From Bacteroidota bacterium (GTDB lineage Bacteria; Bacteroidota; Bacteroidia; Sphingobacteriales; Sphingobacteriaceae), in contig JAEXHI010000006.1 of the NCBI GenBank assembly GCA_023450085.1, positions 1-64,000 of the forward strand: 64,000 bases of DNA, in the 5' to 3' direction. The notes beneath the pieces are model-generated. The model searched no databases and had not been told where the DNA came from. It saw only the letters and a program-made list of their open reading frames with translations. Within the stretch, counting starts at the first letter, position 1. The number at the start of each line of letters is the position of its first letter. This document shows, piece by piece, positions 35,565-44,513 of this stretch. Made by a program: the position numbers and the translations under genes.

Positions 35565-36992
35565 ATGAAACGCATAAACATACTATTATTATCCTTGCTG
35601 ATGTTCAGCATCACAGCATGTGAAAAATATACCGACATTACTCCGAAAGGAGCCTTTATTGTAGAAACCGCTAATGATTTTTATCAGCTAGTTTCCTTTC
35701 CAAATCGTGGATATCCGATCAATAATTTCCAGTACTTGGTAGATGACCAATGGATGAAGGAATCTAACGTAATAGGCATTACCCCTAACATAAACACCAT
35801 TAACTTTACCTTTAACGAAAGTGCCGATAGGGTTTCTTTACTTACTGGTTCAAGTTTTTACAACCAAGCCTACACCTATATTAACAGATGGAATACCGTG
35901 ATTTCCTTAGTTGATGACAGTAAGGGTGATGAAAAAACCAAACAGTTAGCCAAAGCAGAAGCTAAAGTGCTAAGAGCTTATGATCACTTTTTATTGATAA
36001 ATACCTACGCAAAAGCCTACGACCCACAAACAGCTGCTACAGATGGTGGAATTTGTATCATGGACAAATATGACTTGGAAGCACAACCTACCAAATCTAC
36101 CGTAGCACAGGTATACAGCTTTATCCAGAAAGATATTGACGAAGCCCTTCCCTACTTAGAAGCAAAACCTGTAGACCCATACCATCCATCGTTAGCCTTT
36201 GCCTATGCATTTAAAGCGAAAGTACATTTGTTCAAAAGAGAAATTGCCGCGGCAAAAGCTGCTGCCGAGCAATCGCTTAGCTACAACAATCAAATATTTG
36301 ATTTAGTGGCTTATGCTGCTCAGGGCGGTCCTACTTCAGTGCCTATTATTGCGCCAAATAATCCAGAAGTGCTGAGCTACATGTACATGACAGGCTACAA
36401 CGAAATGAACTTCGCTTACCAATATATCATTAGCCCCGAGTTAAGAACTTTGTTTGGTAACAACGATGCACGTTTCAACTTGTTCTTCAATAGCACCAAT
36501 GCAAGCTTCTTAGACATTGGATCTAATACAGCTTACCATAGTGTTGCCTACACCCGCTTTTTTTATGCCACTGTTGGAATGAAAACTACCGAGGTTTATT
36601 TAATGTTGGCAGAATGCTATGCCAGAGACAATAAGTTTACTGAAGCAGTGGATATCCTTAACAAATTAAGAGCAAAACGCATTTTAACGGGCGGAACTGT
36701 AAACCTTGCGGTACCCGCTACCAGAAAAGAAACTATGGACTTGGTGATTAACGAACGTAGAAAAGAATTGCTATTTGGTTTTAACCGCTTTTTCGATCTG
36801 AAAAGATTGAATAACGAAACAGAATATGCCAAAACCATTACCCGTGTATTCCCTATCGTAAATAAAACCGTACCGCAACAAACCTACACCTTAAAACCTG
36901 GATCAAGGCTGTATATCATTCCTTTCCCATTAAATGTGTTGAGAATGAACCGCTCTTTGACCTTAAACACCGACGAAAAAATTCCATTTTAA
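35565..36992 (+). CDS. SusD/RagB family outer-membrane lipoprotein
   Basis: Start set at the ATG at 35565 (MKRINILLLSLL), four bases after the SusC stop; longer readings would run into SusC and lack a signal sequence. Lipobox ITAC, then EKYTDITPKGAFIVE. SusD-type helical repeats follow (AKAEAKVLRAYDHFLLINTYAKAYD), and the C-terminal half has TTEVYLMLAECYARDNKF and NERRKELLFGFNRFFDLKRL with a final IPFP block. It should form the lid of the adjacent SusC. About 475 residues, normal for the family. Confidence 0.92.
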   Translation: MKRINILLLSLLMFSITACEKYTDITPKGAFIVETANDFYQLVSFPNRGYPINNFQYLVDDQWMKESNVIGITPNINTINFTFNESADRVSLLTGSSFYNQAYTYINRWNTVISLVDDSKGDEKTKQLAKAEAKVLRAYDHFLLINTYAKAYDPQTAATDGGICIMDKYDLEAQPTKSTVAQVYSFIQKDIDEALPYLEAKPVDPYHPSLAFAYAFKAKVHLFKREIAAAKAAAEQSLSYNNQIFDLVAYAAQGGPTSVPIIAPNNPEVLSYMYMTGYNEMNFAYQYIISPELRTLFGNNDARFNLFFNSTNASFLDIGSNTAYHSVAYTRFFYATVGMKTTEVYLMLAECYARDNKFTEAVDILNKLRAKRILTGGTVNLAVPATRKETMDLVINERRKELLFGFNRFFDLKRLNNETEYAKTITRVFPIVNKTVPQQTYTLKPGSRLYIIPFPLNVLRMNRSLTLNTDEKIPF

Positions 36993-36997
36993 TTTAG

Positions 36998-39430
36998 ATG
37001 AAGAAACTACTCGTAATCATAAGCATACTTGCTGCCTCGCAGCAGTATGCCTATGCCCAAGCGCAACCGGAAAAGAAAGCCGACAGTACGCAAAAAGCAC
37101 TACAACCTTATAACAAGGTAATTACCGCTAATGCCAAAAGTAAAACAGGACTATTTACGGTAACACAGGTAGATACTAAATTCTACTTCGAAATTCCTGA
37201 CAGCTTGTTGAACAGGTACATGCTAACGGTAACTCGCTACTTAGCTACGCCACAAGGTATGGGTAGCTTTGGTGGCGAAAAAGCAAATGAACAGACCATC
37301 TATTTCGAAAAAGGGCCTAACAACACCATCTTCTTAAGATCATTACAGTACAAGCAAGATGTACGTAAGGCAGACGATATGTTGGCAAAAGCACTAGCAG
37401 GAAGCAACGAAAATCCAATTGTTGCGGCTTTCCCTATCAAAACTACTAATCCTGCAACTGGAAATATAGTGATTGAAGTAACCGATGCTTTCAAAAAGGA
37501 AAATCCGATGTTTTCTTTAGCCAACCAAGAAAAAACGGAGAAAAAACTGAACTCACTAGCAGACGACAAATCATTTATTGAAGAAATCAACACCTATCCG
37601 ATCAACATTGAGGTAAAAACAACCAAAACCTACACCAATGCAATGGCAAGTGCTGGTAGCGTAACATTGAGGCTAAACACTTCTATCGTGTTGTTACCAA
37701 AAGTACCTATGCGTAAGCGCTTTTTTGATGAAAGGGTTGGGTTTTTCGCTAATAAATATGTGTTATTTGATGATGATGAACAACGAGCACAAACAAAATA
37801 TATCATCCAGCGATATCGTTTGGAACCGAAAGATGCGGACATCAAAAAATATCAAGCAGGACAATTAGTAGAGCCTAAAAAACAGATTGTTTACTACATT
37901 GATCCGGCTACCCCAAAAAAATGGAGACCTTACCTCATTGCTGGGATTAACGATTGGCAAAAAGCGTTTGAGGCAGCTGGTTTTAAAAATGCCATTATCG
38001 GCAAAGAATGGCCAGAAAACGACACCACCATGAGCTTAGAAGATGCTCGTTATTCGGTAGTGAGATACTATGCTTCTGAAACACCTAATGCCTACGGACC
38101 ACGCATCAGCGATCCACGCAGTGGTGAAATTATAGAAAGCCACGTAGGTTGGTTTCACAATGTGATGAAATTGGTGCAAAACTGGTACATGATTCAAGCT
38201 GGCCCTTTAGATCCTAGGGCTAGAAAAATGCACTTGGACGACGAATTAATGGGACAGCTGATCCGTTTTGTTTCTTCTCATGAAATTGGCCATACCATTG
38301 GATTACGTCATAATATGGGCGCAAGTAGCGCTACACCTGTTGAGAAATTAAGAGATAAGAAATGGGTAGAAGCCAATGGTCACACCGTATCTATTATGGA
38401 TTATGCTCGTTTCAATTATGTGGCCCAACCCGAGGACAATATTAGTCCTAAAGGAATTTATCCACGTATTGGAATGTACGATAAATGGGCAATCAAATGG
38501 GGATATGGCTACCTTCCTAAAGCAAAAGATGAATTTGAAGAGGAAAAATTCCTCGCCAAATTGACTACTGATAGTTTAACAGCTAACCCTAAATTATGGT
38601 TTGGTGGCGAAGGTAAAGATGAAGACCCTCGCAGTCAAACAGAAGATATTGGAGATGATGCCGTTTTAGCCAGTGATTATGGTATTAAAAACTTGAAACG
38701 CGTAGTCCCAAATCTTATCAAATGGACTTACGAACCTAACGACCCTTATGATAATCTTTCGGACATGCATAAGGCTGTGGTGAGACAATATAGCAGATAC
38801 CTATATCATGTGTTAAAAAATATTGGCAACAACTATGTAACCAAAAGAACAGCAGATGAAAAGGCTGTAGTGTATCAACCAGTGCCTAAAGCTAAGGTAA
38901 AAGCAGCAATAGATTACCTCGGAAGACAATTGTTTGTTGCGCCACTTTGGATGTACCCTCAGGAAATTGCCCAACTCATCCCTTTAAAAACAGCAGATGA
39001 AATTTCTGATCAACAAAACCAAGTTTTAAATATGCTATTAAGCTCTGGAATGCTTTACAATATCAGCCAAAAAGCTTTGCAATTTGAAGGTGCTTATACG
39101 GTACCCGAGTTTTTAAATGATTTGCAACAAACGGTTTGGGTAAACTTTTCTGGCGACGAAAAACTAGACGTATACAGACGCAGTCTACAACGTGGATATA
39201 TCGAAAAATTAGGCATGCTCCTATTACCTAAGGAAGTAGAACCTGGCAAAGCATTAAATACTGCTCAACGTAGTGATGTACGCCTATACGGCCAACAACA
39301 CTTGGCAAAATTAAGGGCAGATATTGTAAAGCTGATGGCCTCAGCTAACGGACTAAATAAACAACATTTAGAGAACATCCTGATCGAAATAGACAAAATC
39401 ACTTCAAAACTTAACAAAACAACCGCATGA
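36998..39430 (+). CDS. secreted zinc metalloprotease with HExxHxxGxxH motif
   Basis: 810 residues with signal peptide (ending near AYAQ). An N-terminal DUF5117/DUF5118-like region (about 40-290: KTGLFTVTQVDTKFYFEIPD; VDTK and RYLATPQG blocks) precedes a zincin domain with HEIGHTIGLRHN at residues 428-439, i.e. His428, Glu429, His432 and His438, the metzincin-type zinc site; SIMDYARFNYV follows as the Met-turn candidate. Proteins of this type recur in Bacteroidota next to SusC/SusD pairs. It lies 5 bases after SusD and overlaps the next gene by four bases, so it is part of the operon. Peptide degradation at the envelope is inferred. Confidence 0.9.
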   Translation: MKKLLVIISILAASQQYAYAQAQPEKKADSTQKALQPYNKVITANAKSKTGLFTVTQVDTKFYFEIPDSLLNRYMLTVTRYLATPQGMGSFGGEKANEQTIYFEKGPNNTIFLRSLQYKQDVRKADDMLAKALAGSNENPIVAAFPIKTTNPATGNIVIEVTDAFKKENPMFSLANQEKTEKKLNSLADDKSFIEEINTYPINIEVKTTKTYTNAMASAGSVTLRLNTSIVLLPKVPMRKRFFDERVGFFANKYVLFDDDEQRAQTKYIIQRYRLEPKDADIKKYQAGQLVEPKKQIVYYIDPATPKKWRPYLIAGINDWQKAFEAAGFKNAIIGKEWPENDTTMSLEDARYSVVRYYASETPNAYGPRISDPRSGEIIESHVGWFHNVMKLVQNWYMIQAGPLDPRARKMHLDDELMGQLIRFVSSHEIGHTIGLRHNMGASSATPVEKLRDKKWVEANGHTVSIMDYARFNYVAQPEDNISPKGIYPRIGMYDKWAIKWGYGYLPKAKDEFEEEKFLAKLTTDSLTANPKLWFGGEGKDEDPRSQTEDIGDDAVLASDYGIKNLKRVVPNLIKWTYEPNDPYDNLSDMHKAVVRQYSRYLYHVLKNIGNNYVTKRTADEKAVVYQPVPKAKVKAAIDYLGRQLFVAPLWMYPQEIAQLIPLKTADEISDQQNQVLNMLLSSGMLYNISQKALQFEGAYTVPEFLNDLQQTVWVNFSGDEKLDVYRRSLQRGYIEKLGMLLLPKEVEPGKALNTAQRSDVRLYGQQHLAKLRADIVKLMASANGLNKQHLENILIEIDKITSKLNKTTA

Positions 39431-39948
39431 AAAAATTATTAATTGTTGCACTAATCGGTTTCAGTGGCTTGGCAAAAGCACAAGTGACCTCACAGCAAGA
39501 AGTAACTCCTGAATTAGTAGCGCAACGCGAAGCACAGAAAAAGGAAATTACTGACAATTACCTCACCTTAAGAAATAACTTTATCACTTCAGATAGCACA
39601 GCAGCTGTAAATAGTGCCACAGCACTGAGCACTTCATTCGGTAAGTTCAAATTCAAAAAGTTGACGCTTGATCAAATGAATGAGGCAACAAAAACCAGAA
39701 GGGAGATTATAGAATTAGCTACAGAAATTGCCGCAACCAAAAACATCAACAAACAACGTAAAGCTTTCGGGCTACTTTCTACAAAATTTTGGGCCATTGC
39801 TCCCAAATTAAAACCTGTAGATATGCCATTATATCAACAAGTTTGTCCAATGACGGGAGACGTATGGATAAGTGAAAGCAAGGAAATTAAAAATCCTTAC
39901 TTCCCTAAAAATATGTTGACTTGTGGTGAAGTCAAAGCAAGTTTATAA
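39427..39948 (+). CDS. secreted DUF3347-like protein
   Basis: 173 residues with signal peptide ending near LAKAQ. Helical body (NYLTLRNNFITSDSTAAVNSATALSTSF) and C-terminal block QVCPMTGDVWISESKEIKNPYFPKNMLTCG (split here as CPM, W.S, NPY, and M..CG), which is the DUF3347 signature otherwise seen fused or near CusB-type copper efflux proteins. The two Cys and the Met could bind a metal. Its ATG overlaps the protease stop (ATGA), so it is translationally coupled. A role as metal-binding partner of the metalloprotease is possible but inferred. Confidence 0.78.
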   Translation: MKKLLIVALIGFSGLAKAQVTSQQEVTPELVAQREAQKKEITDNYLTLRNNFITSDSTAAVNSATALSTSFGKFKFKKLTLDQMNEATKTRREIIELATEIAATKNINKQRKAFGLLSTKFWAIAPKLKPVDMPLYQQVCPMTGDVWISESKEIKNPYFPKNMLTCGEVKASL

Positions 39949-39976
39949 AACGCAAAATTTAGGTTTAATTAATATC

Positions 39977-40012
39977 ATGCGGCATTCTGGATAGAAGCCG
40001 CATTTTTTTTTT
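39977..40012 (+). terminator. terminator of the ECF-SusCD-protease operon
   Basis: Stem ATGCGGC / GCCGCAT (39977-39983, 39997-40003) with a 13-nt loop and a run of ten T. It separates the plus-strand operon from the converging DUF3037 gene. Confidence 0.9.
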
Positions 40013-40394
40013 ACAACACTAATTCTTCCATCAATTGATTTAAAGTAACTTCTGGATCAACACAAAAGCCTGGGTGTACTTTGGAGCATTGTACTACCGT
40101 ACTTCTGGTAGCAGTTAACCATCTAAAACGACTGGCCAAATCCAACATACCAATTGGTCCAGCAGCCTTCCCTCCTTCACTAATGTTCACAATCGCCTTC
40201 AAATTATCTTCAATCACACAAGTCTCCAATTCGCAGTTCAATGCTTTTAATCTAGCAGTTTCTAAATGAAATGCAGCCTTTAAATACTTTAGTTTGGCAC
40301 AATATAGAATAATCCCAACATTAATGAATTCTTCGCGTTCTACCCTAGGCATCACCCGAATCACGGCATACTCAAATAAGTGTCTGTCTTGCAT
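40011..40394 (-). CDS. DUF3037 protein paired with a HipA-like kinase
   Basis: 127 residues, starting MQDRHLFEYAVIRVMPRVEREEFINVGIILYC, the typical DUF3037 opening (tyrosine/arginine-rich, then EEFVNVGVIL). Function unknown. Its start lies inside the end of the kinase gene, overlapping by 23 bases, so the two are co-translated. Family knowledge: DUF3037 genes commonly follow HipA-like kinases, implying a joint function. Cysteines at several positions are not in a zinc-finger arrangement. It ends eight bases after the terminator stem of the opposite operon, so the operons converge tightly. Confidence 0.85.
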   Translation of the reverse strand: MQDRHLFEYAVIRVMPRVEREEFINVGIILYCAKLKYLKAAFHLETARLKALNCELETCVIEDNLKAIVNISEGGKAAGPIGMLDLASRFRWLTATRSTVVQCSKVHPGFCVDPEVTLNQLMEELVL

Positions 40395-41178
40395 TTTCGG
40401 CTTCCTTTACAAAAACTGAAGAGTTTTCAATTCGGGTATTTAAAAAATAGGCATAAGCGTTGCGTTGGTCTTCAGCACTTTCAAATAGTCGTTCATCTAA
40501 CCATTCATCGGGAATCAACGCTAAAATGTCAGCAATCAACTGTGGTGTCAATATTGTTTTCAGTTCTGCATCAACAGCTGCAATTTCGCTGGCCTGCGGC
40601 AACAACACATGATCTTTTACCAATACAAAAGGACGTTTGGCCTGTTCTTCCCAATTTTGCCACGAGTGGTGGAAATATAATGATGCCCCATGGTCAATTA
40701 ACCAAAGTTCCTTATGCCAATACAGCATGTTGGTATTGCGGGCAGTCCTATCCATATTGGTCAACAAGCAATCCATCCATACTATTTTAGAAGCTAAAAC
40801 GGGATCTATTTTAGTAATGGTAGGATCATAGGTGATAGCTCCTGACAAATAATGTAATGCTAAATTTAAACCTACACTTGCTTTTAAAAGATCCTGTATT
40901 TCTTCATCAGGTTCAGTACGACCAAAAGCTTCATCCAGATTAGCAAAAACCAATTCAGGCATTTTAAGTCCTAGAGCTCTTGCTATTTCCCCTCCAATAA
41001 TTTCAGAAATCAGCGCTTTGTGACCTTGTCCAGCTCCTCTAAATTTGAGCACATATAAAAAACCATCGTCTGCTTCGGCAATGGCAGGCATTGAGCCTCC
41101 TTCCCTTAGCGGCGTAACGTAACGGGTTACATTTACCGTTCTAAGTTCCAATCCTTTGTTTTTTGTTGTATTTACCAT
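40372..41178 (-). CDS. HipA-like single-domain kinase
   Basis: 268 residues, about 60% of a full HipA. Kinase features visible: a probable nucleotide-binding Lys45 in YVLKFRG, a helix with SEIIGGEIARALGL, a catalytic block DCLLTNMDRTARNTNML (Asp136, Asn141, Asp143, Asn148) and a metal-binding LIDHGASLYF (Asp162-His163-Gly164). The N-terminal HipA subdomain-1 that contacts HipB is absent, and no HipB-like DNA-binding gene is adjacent. It is instead fused by overlap to DUF3037. It may be a protein kinase of unknown target; a toxin role is not shown. Start at 41178 gives a good match to family length. Confidence 0.82.
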   Translation of the reverse strand: MVNTTKNKGLELRTVNVTRYVTPLREGGSMPAIAEADDGFLYVLKFRGAGQGHKALISEIIGGEIARALGLKMPELVFANLDEAFGRTEPDEEIQDLLKASVGLNLALHYLSGAITYDPTITKIDPVLASKIVWMDCLLTNMDRTARNTNMLYWHKELWLIDHGASLYFHHSWQNWEEQAKRPFVLVKDHVLLPQASEIAAVDAELKTILTPQLIADILALIPDEWLDERLFESAEDQRNAYAYFLNTRIENSSVFVKEAENARQTLI

Positions 41179-41308
41179 ACGTAGCCCAAAGGTATTTAAA
41201 GATCACGTAACCGAAAAATTTTAATAGCATCGCCAGTTTCTACTTAACATTGATGGGCATCGTATTATAGTCGGAAACACTCATCACTGCAGATCGCACT
41301 AAACCCTT

Positions 41309-41398
41309 CTTTGCGTTTCTTTGCGAAAACTTACTAAACCTTTGCGTTAAATTAATTTACCGCTAAGAAAAGGAAGAGTTACGCGAAGAACGCAAAGG
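41309..41398. repeat. imperfect long inverted repeat with GCAAAG motifs
   Basis: CTTTGCGTTTCTTTGCG (41309-41325) and CGCGAAGAACGCAAAGG (41382-41398) are nearly complementary, allowing one bulge and one mismatch. It lies in the 333-bp gap between the kinase and PAP2 genes, which otherwise holds no gene. Similar elements are common between Bacteroidota genes. Confidence 0.5.
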
Positions 41399-41511
41399 CA
41401 CAAATACTTTCTATATTGCTATACAAACTACATTTAAATTCTAGGGGATTATAGAAAACCTTCGTAAAAAACTAAATTTTGCCGAAATTGCAGTTTAACC
41501 AAAGTTTCCTC

Positions 41512-42129
41512 ATGAACAACTCGGCCCGTTTACTTTATAGTATTTTATTGATCATTAGTTTTGCTCTATTGGCCTTTTTTGTGGGTCAGTACCCTATCAA
41601 TAATTTTGATTTGAGCATTTCTAAATGGGTACAGCAATTTCATCAACCTGTTTTAGATCAAGTGATGATTTTCATCAGTGCATTTGGAAATTTACCTGTT
41701 GCTTTTGGCTGCATGGCCATTACGGCCATCTTGTTTTTCGTGTTTAAGTTTAAGCGAGAGGCATGGTTTACCATCGCTATTTCATTTACAGGCTTATTTA
41801 CTTTTGTACTAAAACGTCTTTTTAATCGTCCACGACCAACTAGCGAATATGTCACCATTGTTGAAAGCTACCATAATAATAGCTTCCCTAGCGGCCATAC
41901 CCTTTCTTATGTCGTTTTCTTTGGCTTTATGATTATATTAATGCATAAGCTAAATAACATTTCAAGCTATATACGAAACAGTCTAAGCTTATTTTCTTAC
42001 TTCATGATTATTGCAGGACCCTTATCTAGAATTTACCTGGGAGCACACTGGTTTACAGATATTGTAGGAGGCTTTTTGGTGGGTGGTTTTTACCTTTTGC
42101 ACTTGAATTATTATTACAAAAAGGTCTGA
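41512..42129 (+). CDS. PAP2-family membrane phosphatase
   Basis: Start at the ATG at 41512 (MNNSARLLYS). About 205 residues with five or six membrane segments. All three PAP2 motifs are present: KRLFNRPRP (K-x6-RP type), PSGHT, and SRIYLGAHWFTD (SRxxxxxHxxxD). The family removes phosphate from lipid phosphates such as undecaprenyl pyrophosphate or phosphatidic acid at the outer face of the inner membrane. It stands alone, with no operon partner. Which lipid it uses cannot be decided. The downstream 42130-42416 is AT-rich and holds the AraC-gene promoter region, no further gene seen. Confidence 0.88.
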   Translation: MNNSARLLYSILLIISFALLAFFVGQYPINNFDLSISKWVQQFHQPVLDQVMIFISAFGNLPVAFGCMAITAILFFVFKFKREAWFTIAISFTGLFTFVLKRLFNRPRPTSEYVTIVESYHNNSFPSGHTLSYVVFFGFMIILMHKLNNISSYIRNSLSLFSYFMIIAGPLSRIYLGAHWFTDIVGGFLVGGFYLLHLNYYYKKV

Positions 42130-42416
42130 AAAAAGAAATGGAGATAGAACCGAAGTCCTACCCCCATCATCTAAATTAACGCTCTCGAGGACAAATATAC
42201 GGCAGGATTCCAATAAACCAAAAAAACATTCATTTTTTTTTCAAAAAAATCTTCTCCACCCCTATTCTTCCATACCGACAAAAAATCACAAAAAAGTATT
42301 TAAAACCATAAAAACATTAATTAACTATTAAAAAACATCATTAAAAAAGTAAAAAGTACCATATTAAAAACATAAAACACCATTGCCGACTCAAATGAAT
42401 CACATAACTTTGTTAC

Positions 42417-43295
42417 ATGAAATCTAACATCCCTGTTTACGATATACAAAATTTCTCAGCGTATAAAAACGATGGGATTTTAGTGAACAGGTTTGGACAT
42501 TATGCAAAGCAACATCAACATCTGCACAATGCCCACCGACATAGCTTTTATCATCTGGTATTTTTCACCAAAGGAAGTGGCAAACAACAGATCGATTTCA
42601 AGACATTTGACGTTACCCCGAACATGATTTATTTCATGATCCCTGGACAAGTACATAGCTGGGATTTTGAGAGTGAACCCGATGGTTATTTGATCAATTT
42701 TTCCACCTCATATTTCAGCTCTTTATTACTTAAACAAGAATATCTAGACAAGTTCAATTTCTTTAGTGGAAGACCCGAGGAGCAAGTTTTAATGTTGGAC
42801 GAAGCAACTAGCGAAAAGATTGCCCTCATTTTTGAGGATATTTTAAAGGAAGGAGAAACACCAAAAACCATTAACGATGATTTGGTAAGGATTTTACTTC
42901 TTCAAATACTGATAGAAGTGGCTCGAACTACTCTGTCTAAAAACCATCAAGAACTTAACCCTTACAACCATACCATTCTTAAAAACTTTCAACAGCTTAT
43001 TGAACAAAATTTTACTAAGTTACGCTTGCCCAAACAATATGCTGAGTTGCTTTACATCACTCCTAATCACTTAAATGCGCTTTGTAATGACTTCTTAGCT
43101 ACTTCAGCAGGAAAGTTAATTAGAGACAGAATTTTATTGGAAGCTAAACGATTATTAATTAATCTAGATTTAAGGGTATCAGAAATTGCAGAGAAGCTTA
43201 ATTTCGAAGACCAATCTTATTTCGTAAAATTCTTTAAAAAATATGAAGGCACTACGCCCGATAAATTCAGAAAACAATATATAACAATATCATAA
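42417..43295 (+). CDS. AraC-family transcriptional regulator
   Basis: 292 residues. N-terminal cupin-like sensor domain (HNAHRHSFYHLVFFTKGSGKQQIDF; MIPGQVHSWDFESEPDGYLINF), C-terminal double helix-turn-helix at about 190-288 (LRVSEIAEKLNFEDQSYFVKFFKKYEGTTPDKFR). It should sense a small molecule and activate nearby or distant genes. The stop codon and the next start share bases (TAATG), so it is coupled to the DUF983 gene. No obvious binding site was identified in the AT-rich upstream region. Confidence 0.9.
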   Translation: MKSNIPVYDIQNFSAYKNDGILVNRFGHYAKQHQHLHNAHRHSFYHLVFFTKGSGKQQIDFKTFDVTPNMIYFMIPGQVHSWDFESEPDGYLINFSTSYFSSLLLKQEYLDKFNFFSGRPEEQVLMLDEATSEKIALIFEDILKEGETPKTINDDLVRILLLQILIEVARTTLSKNHQELNPYNHTILKNFQQLIEQNFTKLRLPKQYAELLYITPNHLNALCNDFLATSAGKLIRDRILLEAKRLLINLDLRVSEIAEKLNFEDQSYFVKFFKKYEGTTPDKFRKQYITIS

Positions 43296-43726
43296 TGGAA
43301 CACATCAAAAATCATCCTTACTATATTTCTCAGTGGTATGCCTTTAGAAATGCAAAATGCCCTAGATGTAGGGTTGGCAACACTTTTACTGGAAGCACCT
43401 ATGGTTTTAAAATCCAGAAAATGAATGAACATTGCCCTCACTGTGGCTTAAAGTTTGAACGTGAGCCAGGATACTTTTATGTAGCCATGTTTGTGAGCTA
43501 TGCCATGAATGTTGCAGAAATGGTTACCGCAGGGGTAGCCGCTTATATATTTGGATTGGCATTAGACTATGAAAACCTTTGGTATTTTATTGCAGTATTG
43601 TTTGTAACCACTTTACTGTTCTCTCCTTTTAACTACCGTTATTCGAGAATGGTGTTATTATACTGGTTATCTCCAGGCTTACACTATGAACCAGACCGCA
43701 GCGCACCTAAAGAAATAGAAAACTAA
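43295..43726 (+). CDS. DUF983 membrane protein with two CxxC pairs
   Basis: 143 residues. Two zinc-ribbon-like pairs, CPRC and CPHC, at about 23-50 (RNAKCPRCRVGNTFTG; NEHCPHCGLKFEREPG), followed by two membrane segments (YVAMFVSYAMNVAEMVTAGVAAYIFG and WYFIAVLFVTTLLFS). This matches DUF983, of unknown function. Its start overlaps the AraC stop by one base. It is followed by a strong terminator. Coupling to an AraC regulator suggests that the regulator controls it, or that both respond to the same condition. Confidence 0.88.
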   Translation: MEHIKNHPYYISQWYAFRNAKCPRCRVGNTFTGSTYGFKIQKMNEHCPHCGLKFEREPGYFYVAMFVSYAMNVAEMVTAGVAAYIFGLALDYENLWYFIAVLFVTTLLFSPFNYRYSRMVLLYWLSPGLHYEPDRSAPKEIEN

Positions 43727-43734
43727 TAAATAAT

Positions 43735-43768
43735 AAAGGGAGTTCCACACGTGCGGGACTCCCTTTTT
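43735..43768 (+). terminator. terminator of the araC-DUF983 unit
   Basis: Stem AAAGGGAGTTCC / GGGACTCCCTTT with one G-T pair and an 8-nt loop, followed by TTTTT. It lies nine bases after the DUF983 stop. Confidence 0.88.
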
Positions 43769-43817
43769 GATGACCACTATAGGTCTTGTTATATTTTTGA
43801 TGGTTGTGATTTCTGCG

Positions 43818-43997
43818 TTAAGAGAGTTTCGTACCCGAAACACTTTTTTTTTCGTCCCTTTCCTGTTTAGCGGCCTTTTCCCTACGCTGATTTACATAGT
43901 CTTTTGCTGCTGTTGAAGAGTAGTTTCTCTCAATAGATGTTTTACCTGAACGATTGTGATCGCTAGTAGCTCCGTGCAAAAAAGAATTCTCGACCAT
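43818..43997 (-). CDS. small hypothetical protein
   Basis: Start at the ATG at 43997 with TAAGGA directly upstream, giving 59 residues (MVENSFLHGATSDHNRSGKTS...). The sequence is hydrophilic and basic, with a helical YVNQRREKAAKQERDEKK stretch and no signal peptide or membrane segment. I do not recognise a family. It lies between two terminators or repeats, so if real it is a one-gene unit reading opposite to DUF983. Support is a fair ribosome site and protein-like composition only. Confidence 0.4.
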   Translation of the reverse strand: MVENSFLHGATSDHNRSGKTSIERNYSSTAAKDYVNQRREKAAKQERDEKKSVSGTKLS

Positions 43998-44082
43998 TTC
44001 CTTAAAGATTTTAGTGTACCAATATCGAGTAAACACCTGAACAATAGAATTGTTTTATGTTTTTTTTATTTTTTTCACAATT

Positions 44083-44115
44083 AGACTTACGAAGTTTTAA
44101 AAACTTCGTAAGTCT
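44083..44115. repeat. perfect 33-bp palindrome, AGACTT family
   Basis: AGACTTACGAAGTTT (44083-44097), loop TAA, AAACTTCGTAAGTCT (44101-44115); all 15 positions pair. Same family as 159-191 and 7398-7444. Confidence 0.85.
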
Positions 44116-44189
44116 TTATTAAAACAACGATAGAACTGCCTCGATATACTGGAAAGGAATCTTATTCTTTTTGTCACTCAGATGATAGC

Positions 44190-44405
44190 ACTTCCTATCT
44201 CTCCCTTTGGAGGGAGATTAAGAGGGAGGAAATTATAATCACGCAAATGATGCCTGCCCCTGACCCCTCAAAGAGGAGGATATCGCAAATGCACCCTTAT
44301 TCGCCGCTTCTACCATTCCGATGATAAAGGGAATCTAACAGTTACCTAAATATCTATTTATCAAAATCTAGAGATTCTTCGCTGCGCTCTGAATGACAAG
44401 GTTCG
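44190..44405. repeat. cluster of C-rich/G-rich hairpin repeats and a GATTCTTCGC element
   Basis: Contains CTCTCCCTTTGGAGGGAGA (from about 44197), CCTGCCCCTGACCCCTC...AGAGGAGG (about 44250-44281) and a half-element GAGATTCTTCGCTGCGCTCT (about 44370-44389) related to the block at 46990-47052. 44037-44513 contains no gene. Confidence 0.6.
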
Positions 44406-44465
44406 CTAAAAAAGCACTCTTAATTCCCTTCATTTCTTAATATTCTAAAACCTAAACAAAACAAA

Positions 44466-44493
44466 AAAGGTTGCCTCAAAAAAGACAACCTTT
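44466..44493 (-). terminator. terminator after cysN
   Basis: On the minus strand AAAGGTTG, a 12-nt loop and CAACCTTT are followed by a T-run. It starts 21 bases after the cysN stop and ends the sulfur-assimilation genes. Confidence 0.85.
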
Positions 44494-44513
44494 AAACTAA
44501 TATGTAAAAAAAA

